Source: Sphingomonas gei (GTDB taxonomy: Bacteria > Pseudomonadota > Alphaproteobacteria > Sphingomonadales > Sphingomonadaceae). Taken from it: a stretch of 64,000 nt of DNA. The notes below the pieces were generated by a model that saw only the letters and a list, made by a program, of their open reading frames with translations, searched no databases and had not been told where the DNA came from. Below are positions 29,601 to 38,700 of the stretch, piece after piece. The position numbers and the translations under genes are program-made. Each line of letters begins with the position of its first letter. Position 1 is the stretch's first letter. Location of the stretch: positions 1 to 64,000 of the forward strand of contig NZ_SRXT01000008.1 in NCBI RefSeq assembly GCF_004792685.1, written 5' to 3'.

Positions 29601-29763
29601 GCGCCGCGATGATCTGGACGTTGGCTTGTTTGCCAAACGCACTGACGGCGGTCTCGAGGCGCTGCGCGGGAATGTCGAATGGCGTGAGTTGCGCCCTCGC
29701 CGGAACGGCGAAGAAGACGCTAAGCGCTGCTGCAGTCGCAGACACGCCCTCCCGTACGAGCAT
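26656..29763 (-). CDS. TonB-dependent receptor with STN domain, paralogue of the downstream receptor
   Basis: A 1035-residue receptor. Signal peptide to about residue 24, STN domain at about 27-105 (FDIPAQRLETAVSAFGKQAN then LAQLLAGTGLVAQ), a Pro/Arg-rich linker, then the same plug as the next receptor (SVSAEDVGKFPDSNIAESLQ), and a barrel ending NFGIRFKY. The STN domain and the fecR-like gene directly upstream make it the signalling member of the pair. GGGAG precedes the ATG. With its paralogue 89 bp downstream it looks like a tandem duplication in which only one copy kept the signalling domain. Confidence 0.9.
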   Translation of the reverse strand: MLVREGVSATAAALSVFFAVPARAQLTPFDIPAQRLETAVSAFGKQANVQIIAARAITKGKRSPTVRGHMTPREALAQLLAGTGLVAQPTGPQTFAIVVAPPRPLSRVAPPVRRAPGSRNGKKGGENAPRPLKADRAIPVDDELIVVRGYRESLASSAFLKRDAELITDSVSAEDVGKFPDSNIAESLQRITGVAIDRSGGEGQFITVRGLGPEFNTVLVNGRMMATDNPGREFSFDGLSSTMIQRADVYKSSIASLQEGGIGATVNIVTARPLEGKSGFHAAVAAGGIYDDLRRKARSDLSAVMSLSNEGKTVGLVLSASFTDRESQSDAVQIDGWLFSPQTVLKGNGQSAGLTGDDLVEMPTVHVPQNLNFAREQSRRRRINAAATFAAQLNPTMTLSLDGLYSKLDAFSDRAIFANFYSSPYIGLAVDENRTATGFDRPGQRFLLDNPALADRLSLSQNDNIVQSSDRLTQSYQLGANLRWKPSANFEVRLDASKTGAVQHSPGSYVVVGSFAKTSPHFDLNQGGDLPIAYNIGDLADPALLGAHYTRMDQGRVLDLGSEYRLDGGYTLQAGILQSVGFGMAYARRSKVRRYFENIDAVCAYCGYETPVDVSLLRPYRLDRFLTGASGSDDVPREFFTFDPRAIVEYLSDPINLARPRQGRNAQEQAAEAARLLALPGGPFGTRENLTGYSDVRESLVAGYVALQFGGSAWGGNAGLRVVRTATNSSGYDVPMIGVTVTPGDDTLQFAYGPAAAVAVRNSYVTALPSANLKLKLRPEVIARAAFSQTITRPTLTELGVGNTFGGRVSAPLSSGGNPGLRPFRSTNFDVSLEWYLSRVSYLSVGGFYKDLRDFLELQALPVERFGRIFLDTRTRNGQTGYIRGVELGGQYLFDWLPGSASGLGISGNYTYVESKARRELSLADYDCGYNGLSPHSANGSVFYERSGLSIRAAYNWRSSYLRSCRSDQARPRNRSSYGQLDLNLSLDIANGIQIYAQGINVTDARVHEWSAKEDRFLMLQSTGARYNFGIRFKY

Positions 29764-29852
29764 AGCTCTCCCTTTGTTTCGAGCTTTTTAGCCCTGACAA
29801 GGAGAAGAGCCCCGGCGGCGGGAAATCCTTCCTCCTCCGCCCGAGAAAATGC

Positions 29853-30788
29853 TCAGCCGATCCGCACGACATCGCTTTTTGTCGCGTCGACCTTCACCGA
29901 CAACACCTGGCCCACCGTCCGCGCGAAACCTTCCACGTCATCGAACCGGAACACGCCATCAAGTTGCTCAACGCCGATCCGCGGATCGAGCAGAACGAGC
30001 TTGCGATGATTGTACCGATTGAATTCCGCGATGGCATAGTCAAGCGGGTCGCCGAGCAGAACAATTTTGCCGGCACGCCAGGCAAGCGAACGATCGATGG
30101 ATGCGGCAATCGCGCGCTGCTTTCTGATCATGCCATCCTCCGAGATGAAGGCGCGGTCTCCCGCGCGCAGGAAAACACGCTGGTCGATCGTACTTCCGCA
30201 CCAGGTTTCGACCGATCCCTCCGTGACCATCACTTCCGAGCCGCGATCGAGTCGCCGAACGGAAAACGCCGTGCCGGAGGCCCTCACCGTCACCGCGCCC
30301 GTCTCGACGACAAACGCGCGATCCGGCCGCTTCGCGACCTGGAACCAGGCCTCGCCATGGTCGAGGCGGATCAGTTCTTTTTTTTTCTCGACGTGTACGG
30401 CAATGCGGCTCGCCGTGTTGATCGTCGCGACAGATCCATCCGAGAGCGTGACCCGCCTGATCTCTCCAAGCTCTGTCTCATAGGAACGCGCTGAATCGAA
30501 ATACCAGACGCCGGCGAGCGATGCCGCCGCAGTAGCGCACAGGATCGCGAGGACGCCTCGTCGACGATAGACGGGCGCAGCGTCCTCGCGATCCCCGCCC
30601 CGATCCGCATCAGGCCGATCCAGCGCCAGCCAAAGCGCCTGCGTCCGCGCGAGTTCGCCACGCCGCCGAGGGTCGGCATTCAGCCAGGACTGCAGCTGGG
30701 CTTCGTCCTCAGCGCCCCAGTCGTCGGCGTCCATCCGCGCCACCCAATAGGCCGCGGTGTCTTCGATGTTCTGCGCGTTGCCAGTCAT
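29853..30788 (-). CDS. FecR-family anti-sigma regulator
   Basis: About 311 residues from MTGNAQNIEDTAAYWVARMD, the DUF4880-like sigma-binding start. One membrane helix spans about residues 77-97 (VLAILCATAAASLAGVWYF). The FecR domain follows (GEIRRVTLSDGSVATINTAS; YETELGE just before). The C-terminal part is an STN-like repeat (AEFNRYNHRKLVLLDPRIGV). GGAG is 8 bp upstream, and the start overlaps the sigma stop as ATGA. The receptor start lies 89 bp downstream. Confidence 0.87.
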   Translation of the reverse strand: MTGNAQNIEDTAAYWVARMDADDWGAEDEAQLQSWLNADPRRRGELARTQALWLALDRPDADRGGDREDAAPVYRRRGVLAILCATAAASLAGVWYFDSARSYETELGEIRRVTLSDGSVATINTASRIAVHVEKKKELIRLDHGEAWFQVAKRPDRAFVVETGAVTVRASGTAFSVRRLDRGSEVMVTEGSVETWCGSTIDQRVFLRAGDRAFISEDGMIRKQRAIAASIDRSLAWRAGKIVLLGDPLDYAIAEFNRYNHRKLVLLDPRIGVEQLDGVFRFDDVEGFARTVGQVLSVKVDATKSDVVRIG

Positions 30789-31372
30789 GAACGTCGCTCC
30801 ACACGCTTGGCATCGGACGCCGCCTCTTCGACAAACGGCCCGCGGTCCCAGGCAGCCCGCAAAGCCTTGATGCCGAGCCAGATCTGCTTCTCGACCGCCG
30901 CTTCCGTGATGTTCATGTGCTCGGCAATCCTGCGCTGAGACCAGCCTTCCACCTTGCGAAGATGTACTGCTTGGCGGCACCGCTCGGGGAGGTCGGCGAT
31001 CAGCCCCAGGACGCGGGCCCAGTCCAGCTTGGCTGCGACTTCCCTTTCCGGCGACGGCCGATCGTCATCGACATAGGATTCTATCTCCGCGACCATGTCG
31101 ATCTGCACGACACGGCGTCGGCGGATGCGGCGAAGCATCAAATTGCGAACGATGGCGAAGAAATATGCGTCCGGCCTGTCGATATGGTCGAACGAGTCGA
31201 GGCGGGCGATAGCGCAATAGGCGTCTTGGACTATCTCGTCGGCATCTTCCCGCGAGATTCGATAGCGCCGCAGCCAGAGGCGCACCTGTGGTTCATGCGG
31301 CAGGATTCCGGTCGCCATCCACTGTGCGAGCAGGCGCCGCTTGGTATTTGCCTGGCTTGCGCTGCCCTGCAT
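30785..31372 (-). CDS. ECF sigma factor, FecI-like
   Basis: About 195 residues. Region 2: SREDADEIVQDAYCAIARLD and PDAYFFAIVRNLMLRRIRRR. Region 4: DLPERCRQAVHLRKVEGWSQ and RRIAEHMNITEAAVEKQI. I place the start at the ATG behind AGGTGG; two in-frame starts lie 21-24 bp earlier. It heads the regulator-receptor-receptor-glycosidase cluster on the minus strand and should switch on that cluster when the STN receptor is loaded. Confidence 0.86.
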   Translation of the reverse strand: MQGSASQANTKRRLLAQWMATGILPHEPQVRLWLRRYRISREDADEIVQDAYCAIARLDSFDHIDRPDAYFFAIVRNLMLRRIRRRRVVQIDMVAEIESYVDDDRPSPEREVAAKLDWARVLGLIADLPERCRQAVHLRKVEGWSQRRIAEHMNITEAAVEKQIWLGIKALRAAWDRGPFVEEAASDAKRVERRS

Positions 31373-31599
31373 TGTCCACCTGGTTCGAGTCATCACTTCA
31401 ACCGTGAAGAGTCGCTGGGCCCGACGATCCTTCGCGACGCGCGATAAAAGATTGATCCACTACGGGCAAAGGTCAGGGAGTTCATGGCCTACGCAGTGGC
31501 AGGGGCGTGTTGACAGTCCGACGCTTTCGACCGAATTTGCCTCGGGCGGACGCCCCGCCCCCGCCCCTTAGCGCAGCAAGCCTGAATCGCCGCGGCCCC

Positions 31600-32616
31600 T
31601 CAGCGCCAGCCGAGCGCGGGTGCAACGTGCATCAAAATGGACTCAAGCACATGCGCGTTATAATCGAAGCCGAGCTGGTTTGGGACGGTGAGCAACAGCG
31701 TGTCCGCTTCGGCGATGCCCTGGTCGTCACGCAGTAGCGTGATCAGTTGCTCGGGCTCGGCCGCGTAGGAGCGGCCGAACACTGCGCGCATATTGTCGAT
31801 CATTCCGATCTGATCGCTGCTGTCACCCCGCCCGAAATAGGCTCGGTCACGATCGTTCATGAGCGCGAAGATCGAGCGCGAGACCGAAACCCGCGGCTCC
31901 CAATCATGCCCTGCTTCCTTCCATGCCTGGCGATAGAGTCGGATCTGCTTGGCCTGTTGCACGTGCAGCGGCTCGCCGCTCTCGTCGGCTTTCAGCGTCG
32001 AACTCTGGAGATTCATTCCGTTCTGCGCGGCCCATACCGCGGTGGCGTTGGACGATGAGCCCCACCAGATGCGGCGGCGGAGGCCCGGCGCATGCGGTTC
32101 GATTCGCAGCAACCCAGGCGGATTGGGAAACATCGGATTGGGGCTGGGCTGCGCAAACCCCTCGCCCTTCAGCAATTCGAGCAAGACCTCGGCATGCCTT
32201 CGGCCCATATCGGCATCGCTCTCGCCTTCGCCTGGCGCATAGCCGAAATGGCGCCATCCCTCGACAACCTGCTCGGGCGAGCCGCGACTTATGCCGAGTT
32301 GCAGACGGCCGCCACTGATCAGGTCGGCGGCTCCCGCATCCTCGGTCATGTAGAACGGATTTTCGTAGCGCATATCGATCACGCCCGTCCCGATCTCGAT
32401 TCGGGTGGTTCTGGCGCCCGCTGCGGCCAGCAATGGAAAAGGCGATGCGAGTTGCTGCGCAAAATGGTGGACACGGAAATACGCGCCGTCTGCGCCGAGT
32501 TCCTCGGCAGCGACGGCCAGATCGATCGACTGGAGCAGCACATCCGATGCGGAGCGCGTCGCGGATTGCGACGAGGGTGACCAATGGCCGAACGAAAGGA
32601 ACCCGATCTTCTTCAT
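31600..32616 (-). CDS. LLM-class flavin-dependent oxidoreductase
   Basis: A 338-residue bacterial-luciferase-family protein: N-terminus MKKIGFLSFGHWSP, a GADGAYFRVHHFAQQ motif, the GTGVIDMRYENPFYMTEDAG segment and LQLGISRGSPEQV. These F420- or FMN-dependent enzymes oxidise or monooxygenate small molecules. AGGAG stands before the ATG. It is a single gene; neither flank suggests a partner, so its substrate is unknown. Confidence 0.85.
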   Translation of the reverse strand: MKKIGFLSFGHWSPSSQSATRSASDVLLQSIDLAVAAEELGADGAYFRVHHFAQQLASPFPLLAAAGARTTRIEIGTGVIDMRYENPFYMTEDAGAADLISGGRLQLGISRGSPEQVVEGWRHFGYAPGEGESDADMGRRHAEVLLELLKGEGFAQPSPNPMFPNPPGLLRIEPHAPGLRRRIWWGSSSNATAVWAAQNGMNLQSSTLKADESGEPLHVQQAKQIRLYRQAWKEAGHDWEPRVSVSRSIFALMNDRDRAYFGRGDSSDQIGMIDNMRAVFGRSYAAEPEQLITLLRDDQGIAEADTLLLTVPNQLGFDYNAHVLESILMHVAPALGWR

Positions 32617-32912
32617 TGCGCACTCCTGATGCTGGCCGATGTCGTCGCACCCAGCCGACGGGCCGATTTCTGCCAGCGCAGATAGGGTACGTCCGGTCCG
32701 ACGTCGCGGCAGTGTATGGAAACGCAGCTATTCTGATCTCGGGATTCGATCCTTAGTCGGCGTCGCTTCTACGCGGGGTCGACGGGCGCTGTCTTGATCT
32801 CGATGCAGGCGCTGCAGACACCTGCCGGTGGGAGAGCGCCGCCGTCATTCGAAACACGCCGTCGCGACACGCAGCTGTCACGGATCCGTACTAGCCCGCG
32901 CTCGGGGGTGAC

Positions 32913-33521
32913 GTGGCGCGCCGCCCAGAGCCCAGGAGTTACGAGGTGTCTTACGCTGCAGAACCGGTCGGACGCGGCCTGCTGCGTGGTGCGCCTCAGG
33001 AAGAAGCCGCCCCGCCCCATCGGGGCTCGGGCCAACTGCTGGAGGCACATCGGCCGTCCTTGCATCGCTTCCTTCGGCGCCGTTTGCGATCGCACGACGA
33101 TCCCGAGGACTATGTCCAAGAAGTTTATCTCCGCGTGCTGGCTGCAGACCCCGGCCAGGACAAAGTCCGAAACCTCAGGGGATTTCTCTTTCGTGCTGCG
33201 TCTAATCTGCTGATAGACAGACACCGCAGGAGAGAGGCATCCATGGAGGCAGCGCATATCGCGCTCGACGAGACGCTGAGGGACGACGGCACCAGCGATC
33301 CGGAGCGCATGATGATCGGGCGAAATACGCTCGACCATCTCGGCGATGCGCTCAAGACGCTGCCACCCGTGGCGCGTGATGCCTTTCTGCTCGTGCGCGT
33401 CGAAGGCCTGAGCCACCGCGACGCGGCCGAGCGACTCGGCATAGAAACCAAAGCCGTGTCGCGTCATGTCGAGCGCAGCCTCGCAAGGCTGGCCGCTACG
33501 CTGTTGGATTCGGGAAGGTGA
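32913..33521 (+). CDS. ECF sigma factor, FecI-like
   Basis: A 202-residue sigma factor from a GTG behind GGGGG. Region 2: SHDDPEDYVQEVYLRVLAAD and LRGFLFRAASNLLIDRHRRR. Region 4: LPPVARDAFLLVRVEGLSHR then AERLGIETKAVSRHVERSLA. The N-terminal ~30 residues are atypical, so the start may lie downstream. It is coupled to a fecR-like gene by a TGATG overlap. Confidence 0.83.
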   Translation: MARRPEPRSYEVSYAAEPVGRGLLRGAPQEEAAPPHRGSGQLLEAHRPSLHRFLRRRLRSHDDPEDYVQEVYLRVLAADPGQDKVRNLRGFLFRAASNLLIDRHRRREASMEAAHIALDETLRDDGTSDPERMMIGRNTLDHLGDALKTLPPVARDAFLLVRVEGLSHRDAAERLGIETKAVSRHVERSLARLAATLLDSGR

Positions 33522-34504
33522 TGCTCGACGGAAACGCCTCCGGCTCGGGCGATCCCGAAATCCTGGCGGAGGCGGGGCGCTGGGTGGTGCGCGCGCGCGC
33601 GGGCATGTCCGGTGCCGAGAAGCGTGCATTTCGCGCGTGGCTGGCCGAGCGTGGTGAACACGCCGCCGCTGCCGATGCCGTTACCAATGCCTGGCAGGCA
33701 GCGCCCGCCGCCGCCGCCCGGGCCGGCCTGACCGCGCCGCCCCGCCCATCGCGCGTTCGCGCCCGGCGCGACCAATATTTTGCTCGCCGGCCCGGTCCGG
33801 GATGGAAAGTTGCGACGACGGTCCTTGCCCTGCCGCTGCTGATCGCAGGGACGTGGTGGTATACCAACAGCGAGACCCTGCAGCTTGCAACCGGGCCGCA
33901 CCAACGGCTCGTCACGACCTTGGCCGATGGCAGCACGGTCTGGTTGGCGCCGAGTTCGCGCCTTCAGGCGCATTTCGATCCGTTCGGCCGGCAGCTTGCA
34001 CTGCGCGAGGGCGAGGTGACGCTGCAGGTCGCGCATGAGCGGCGCCGCTTCGCCGTCGATGTCGGCGGCTACAGGATCGTCGATCGCGGCACGTTGTTCG
34101 ATGTGCGTTTGCGCGGAAGCGGGCCCGTCACCGTCGTGCTGGTCGAGGGCCGGATCGACATCACGAACCGCCGCAACGGGAAGCTGGTCGCGAGCCCATT
34201 GCCGGGCGAGCGGGTGGCGCTCGGCGGCACCGGTGCGGTGCGCGCCGCAGTCGATGCGCAGGCGGCGATCGCCTGGCACGACGGTCGCGTCATTCTCGAC
34301 GATTGCCCGTTGTCGGCTGCACTGGCGCAGTTCTCCGAACAGGGCGCGCCGCGAGTGGCCTTGCGCGACTCTGCCGTCGGCCGATTGCGGGTAAGCGGGG
34401 CGTTCGCGGTCGGGGGCATGGAATCCTTCCTGTCGGCGCTGGCCGAACTGCACCCGGTGACCTGGCGGCGGACGCCGCAGGGCTATGAGGTCGCGAGCCG
34501 GTGA
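33521..34504 (+). CDS. FecR-family anti-sigma regulator
   Basis: A 327-residue protein. DUF4880-like N-terminus (ILAEAGRWVVRARAGMSGAE, FRAWLAERGEH), one membrane helix around residues 93-113 (VATTVLALPLLIAGTWWY), FecR domain (GPHQRLVTTLADGSTVWLAP) and a C-terminal STN-like domain (ALAQFSEQGAPRVALRDSA). It overlaps the sigma gene and the next gene by a few bases (TGATG and GTGA), so the three are translated as a set. Confidence 0.87.
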   Translation: MLDGNASGSGDPEILAEAGRWVVRARAGMSGAEKRAFRAWLAERGEHAAAADAVTNAWQAAPAAAARAGLTAPPRPSRVRARRDQYFARRPGPGWKVATTVLALPLLIAGTWWYTNSETLQLATGPHQRLVTTLADGSTVWLAPSSRLQAHFDPFGRQLALREGEVTLQVAHERRRFAVDVGGYRIVDRGTLFDVRLRGSGPVTVVLVEGRIDITNRRNGKLVASPLPGERVALGGTGAVRAAVDAQAAIAWHDGRVILDDCPLSAALAQFSEQGAPRVALRDSAVGRLRVSGAFAVGGMESFLSALAELHPVTWRRTPQGYEVASR

Positions 34505-35646
34505 GCACACGGTCTCGCATCCGTCGTGCGGTGCTGGCTGCGCTGATGCTGGCGCCGACCCTCGTCCCGACCCTGGCGGCGGCGCAGTCTCCGCTCGACC
34601 GCGCGATGGCGCGGCTCGCCGCCGCCTCGCCCATCGGCCGTACTGCACGAGAGGAGGTAGCCCACGCGATCGCGCGGCTGCGCGATCCCGAGACGCGGCG
34701 ACAAACGCGTGCCGCCCTATTCGATCCGGAGGACTGTATCCTGTCGCGCGCCGGACTGGACGCCGCCAGGCAGGACCGGATCATCCGGGGCCTGCAGGCA
34801 CGCGGCTGGATCGATGCAGGGCTGCAGCTCGCCACCGTGCGGGCGGCGCTGTTCCCCGCGCTACCGGGCGATGGCGGCCCCTGCCCGCACCTCGGCATCC
34901 CGGCGCTTGCCGCCCCCGGCGGAAACACCGGCTCGCACCATAGCTGGCCGGGTGGCCTTGCCGTCCATATCGCCGTCAATCTCCGCAGCGCGGGCGGGCT
35001 GGCGGATAGCTATTCGGCGATCGAAGGCGTCACGCCCGATCGCGATCGGATCGACGGCGCGATCCTGTGGCACGATTGGGCAAAGGCGCTGGTGTTGCGC
35101 TGGCGCAGCGACGGCACCACCACCGACGAACTTGCCGTGGCGGGAGCCGGCGCTCACCACGTATTGGGTCTGGCGGAGGCGATGCGGCGCGGCTTCGCGC
35201 CCGAACAGATCGTCGCGCAGGCCTGCGCCCACGGCCCGGCCACCGGAGACGGGCAGGCGCGCGTGCAGGCTTGGCTGGACGCGGCCGCCGTGATCGCGCA
35301 GGTCGACGGGCGCGCCTATCGCGCGACGCCGACGCCGGCGTGTTTCCTTGCCCATTTGGCCGACCAGAATTGGATATATTCCGACGAGGCCGTGATCCGG
35401 ACGGAAGCATGGTTGAAAGCGCGCTCGCCCGCGCTCGGCATCGATCCGTCGGCGGAGCCGGCGCGGTTCCGCTTGTGCCTGCTCGTGCCCGCGCTTGCCT
35501 GGCTTGGTGCGGAACGGGTATTCGAGGCGCTCGTCGAGCCCGACCGGGTCACCGCCTTGCTTCGCCAAGCCCTCACCGCCTCCGCCTCGAGCGCGCTCTG
35601 TCCAGCCCACAAGACCGGCCGGACCCGCTTGATAGGCCGGGAATAG
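34501..35646 (+). CDS. Exported HD-motif protein of unknown function
   Basis: A 381-residue protein starting at GTG, overlapping the fecR-like gene by 4 bp. Residues 1-28 form a signal peptide (ending AAAQ), so it is periplasmic or secreted. The pattern HHSWPGGLAVH (His146-147, His156), LWHDWAKA (His191-Asp192) and GAHHVLG (His219-220) follows the H...HD...H order of HD-superfamily metalloenzymes, which include phosphohydrolases and diiron oxygenases. An exported HD enzyme is uncommon. Its linkage to a sigma/anti-sigma pair and a facing TonB receptor suggests it processes what the receptor imports. The family name is not certain. Confidence 0.6.
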   Translation: MSTRSRIRRAVLAALMLAPTLVPTLAAAQSPLDRAMARLAAASPIGRTAREEVAHAIARLRDPETRRQTRAALFDPEDCILSRAGLDAARQDRIIRGLQARGWIDAGLQLATVRAALFPALPGDGGPCPHLGIPALAAPGGNTGSHHSWPGGLAVHIAVNLRSAGGLADSYSAIEGVTPDRDRIDGAILWHDWAKALVLRWRSDGTTTDELAVAGAGAHHVLGLAEAMRRGFAPEQIVAQACAHGPATGDGQARVQAWLDAAAVIAQVDGRAYRATPTPACFLAHLADQNWIYSDEAVIRTEAWLKARSPALGIDPSAEPARFRLCLLVPALAWLGAERVFEALVEPDRVTALLRQALTASASSALCPAHKTGRTRLIGRE

Positions 35647-35683
35647 AAGCCTCGGACTGCCATCGCAGCCCGGTGGAAAACGA

Positions 35684-35702
35684 GGCGGCACATCGTGCCG
35701 CC
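35684..35702 (-). terminator. Intrinsic terminator of the STN receptor gene
   Basis: GGCGGCAC / GTGCCGCC form an 8-bp perfect stem with a 3-base loop. Read on the minus strand, downstream of the receptor stop, it is followed by TCGTTTT. It lies between convergent genes. Confidence 0.6.
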
Positions 35703-35717
35703 CCGCCCCAGCATCGG

Positions 35718-38700
35718 TCAGAAACCCAGCCGCGCACTCAGCAAGAAGCTGCGCCCGGCGTCGATGTTCTGCGGAACCACCGTCGAGTAACGGCCGATTG
35801 TATCGTAATAGACGCGCGTGTTGGTGAGGTTCTGGGCGGCGAGCCGCAACTGCACCTGGGGTGTGACGCTATAGGCCAGGCTCAGATCGAACTGGCCGCG
35901 GGCGTGAACCCATTGGTCAAGTGCGCTGCTGTTCATCGGCGAACCGAAACTGGACGTGCCCCACAAGCCGTAAGCGGCGATATAATCTGAGGAATAATGG
36001 TAGCTCAGATCGGCGATGAAACCATATTTATCGTAGATCAGCGAAGCATTGTATAGTTGCCGAGGCGCGTTCTGCATATGCTCGTCACGGTCGAGCGCCG
36101 CGACTTTCAGATCGACACGCGAATGCTGGAAGGTGGCGTTCGCCGCCAGCGCCAGGCCCCCGAAAGCGCCCGGCAACATCGCGAAATTCTGGCGCAGATT
36201 GAGCTCCATGCCTACGACATGGCCCGAGCCGCCATTCTGCGGCTGCGAGATGGTCACTCGCCCGCCGGTCGCGTCATCATAACGGCTGAAGCCAGCGCCG
36301 GCATTGTAGATGAAGTTCCGCAGGTGCTTGTAGTAGCCGGCAACCGACAGCGACGAGCCGAACGGGGTGGTCCAGTTGCCCGAGGCGTCGAAGTTCAGCG
36401 CCTCGATCGGCTTGAGGTTCGGATTGCCGCGCGAGATGCTGACATTGCCATCGGCATCGACACTGGTCGAGGTGTTGCCGGCCAATTGAATGAAGGGCGG
36501 ACGGGTGTAGCTCGTCCAGATCGCCGCGCGATACGCGGAGCGCCCGTTGGGCCGCCACGCCGCGGTAAGGCTGGGCAACACCTCGTCGAAGCTGGAATCG
36601 CTGGCCGACCATCCGTAATGCTCGCTCTGGGTCGTGCCGTCGCTGAGCTTCACGGTCTTGTCGACGCCCTGGTTACCGGAAATCCAGAAGCGGTTGTGAA
36701 CATCGACATGTTCGTAGCGTATACCCGCGGTCACTTCGACGGAGCCGAGACGAAGGTCGGCCGCCATATAGCTCGAGGCCACCTGCTCGCGCCCGGTCAC
36801 GGTGTTGCCGTTGTAATCGTCCGGGCTCCAGTTCACGTTGAAGCCGCCATTGGCGGAATAGGCCGCCCAGAACCGGTCGGGCGAGATCAGCGGCAGCGCA
36901 TAATTGTAGACGCCGGGGATCACCGAACTCAGCGTCGTATCGACCAGGCCCGAATTGCCCAGTGTCGCGCCGGCGGCAACGGCTGCATCGGTCTGGATGT
37001 CGCGAAAACTGGTGAAGCGCTGCGCGTCCGAGTATTTCGCACCGAACCTGATCGCCTCCAGCCAGTCTGTGCCGGCATCGTAGCGGAGGTCGAGCTTGAA
37101 GCCGTGCTTGTGCTGGTTGCTCTTCCCGTCGGTTACCTCGCCGCGGTTGCGCGCCCGCCAATTGGCGATGTTGCGGACGTTGGTCAGGATCCCGGGCGTG
37201 AAGATCGGCATCGGGTAGCCGTCGCGATATCCGATGCCGACCCCGGTCTTGAACACCTGGTAATTGGTATCGGTGTCGTCACCGGTCGGGGATATGCCGC
37301 GGTTATAGAAGGTTACTTCGAAATGGTTGGGGAAGTCGTTCGCGCCCCAGCTGTAATAGGCCTGCGGCGTGGCAGTCAGCCTGCCGATCTTGGCATCGAA
37401 GCCGAGCAGCGCAGTGCCCAGCGTGTCCCGGCTCGGGTTGGACTGGGACCAATAGTGCAGTTCCTGCTGATTGCTGACGACGCGCGCCAGACCGCTCGTG
37501 CCACCCAGCGGCACTGCGGTGGCAAACCCGCTGCGCCCGCCCTGAATGCCGATCTGATAGATCGTTTGCTCGGTATCGGCCCGCGCGAACGTCGCCCGGG
37601 CGAAGGCATGGATAGCGTCCGAAACGTTCCAGTCGATCGATCCGACACCGCCATAGCGCTTCGTCTCGCCGCGCGTCATTTGCATGCCGAAGCCGAGCAG
37701 CTGCAGATTGTCGGCCGGGTCGACCCCGGCGGGCACCGCCTTGTTCGCATCGACGATTTTATATTCGAACTGGCCGTTGGTCTGCTGGCTGTTGGCGAAA
37801 TGGCGCAGCGAGTAATAGCCGCTCAGATAGACGCCGAAGCGATCGTCGGCACCGAACGTCTTTGAGATCGCGAGCTGGCCTTGATAGCCCCACGGCTTGA
37901 GGCCGTAATCCGCCGCCCGCTGTTCATATCTTACGTCGCTGTAGAGCGATACATGCCCACCCGGACTCTGGAATGCGGTCGGCATGCGAAAATCGATGGT
38001 GCCGCCGATCGCGTCGCCCTGCATATCGGCAGTCGAGGTCTTGCTGATGACGATATTGTCGATGCCGATCGGCGGAAGCAGCGAGAGCTGCACTTCACGG
38101 CTGTACGGCATGCCTTGCGCGGCATCGATGCCGTTGATCAGGTTGACGTTATACTCGCCGCTGAGGCCGCGGATCGAAACGAACTGACCCTCGCCGCGCG
38201 CCGCCGTATCGAGGCCGCCATAGTTGGACCCATTTCCCTGCGAACCGGCCTGCGAAACGGTCGAGAACATGACGTTCACGCCCGGCAGGCGCGCCAGTGT
38301 TTCGGTCACGTTCCGGTCGGGGCGCCTGGCGATCTCTTCAGCCGACAGCATGTTGACCGTCGTGTTCGAGGCCATTTCCCGTGCTTGGGGGGTCTCCTGT
38401 CGACGCCCTTCGACAAGAATAAGGTCGGTGCCTTCGACCGCCTCTGAAGATCTCGCCTCCGGCGCACGGCGGCTTGATGCGGCGACTCGCCGCCGAGCGG
38501 GCGACTTGGCGGGGCGGATCACCACCGCGCCGTCCGCGCGCAGGTCATAGCCGATCGCGGTGTCGGCAAGCAGCGTACGCAACGCGCTCTCGAAGTCACG
38601 CACCCCCCGCACCGGACGCGACACGCGCGACCGCATGGCGCCAGCGTCGAACAGGATGTCGCGGCCGGACTGTTTGGCAAGCCGCATCAAAGCCTCGCCA

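Noticed and set aside
36057-37865. 602-codon plus-strand ORF opposite an STN receptor
   Set aside because: Repetitive Arg/Ala/Val text without motifs; the receptor frame is intact.
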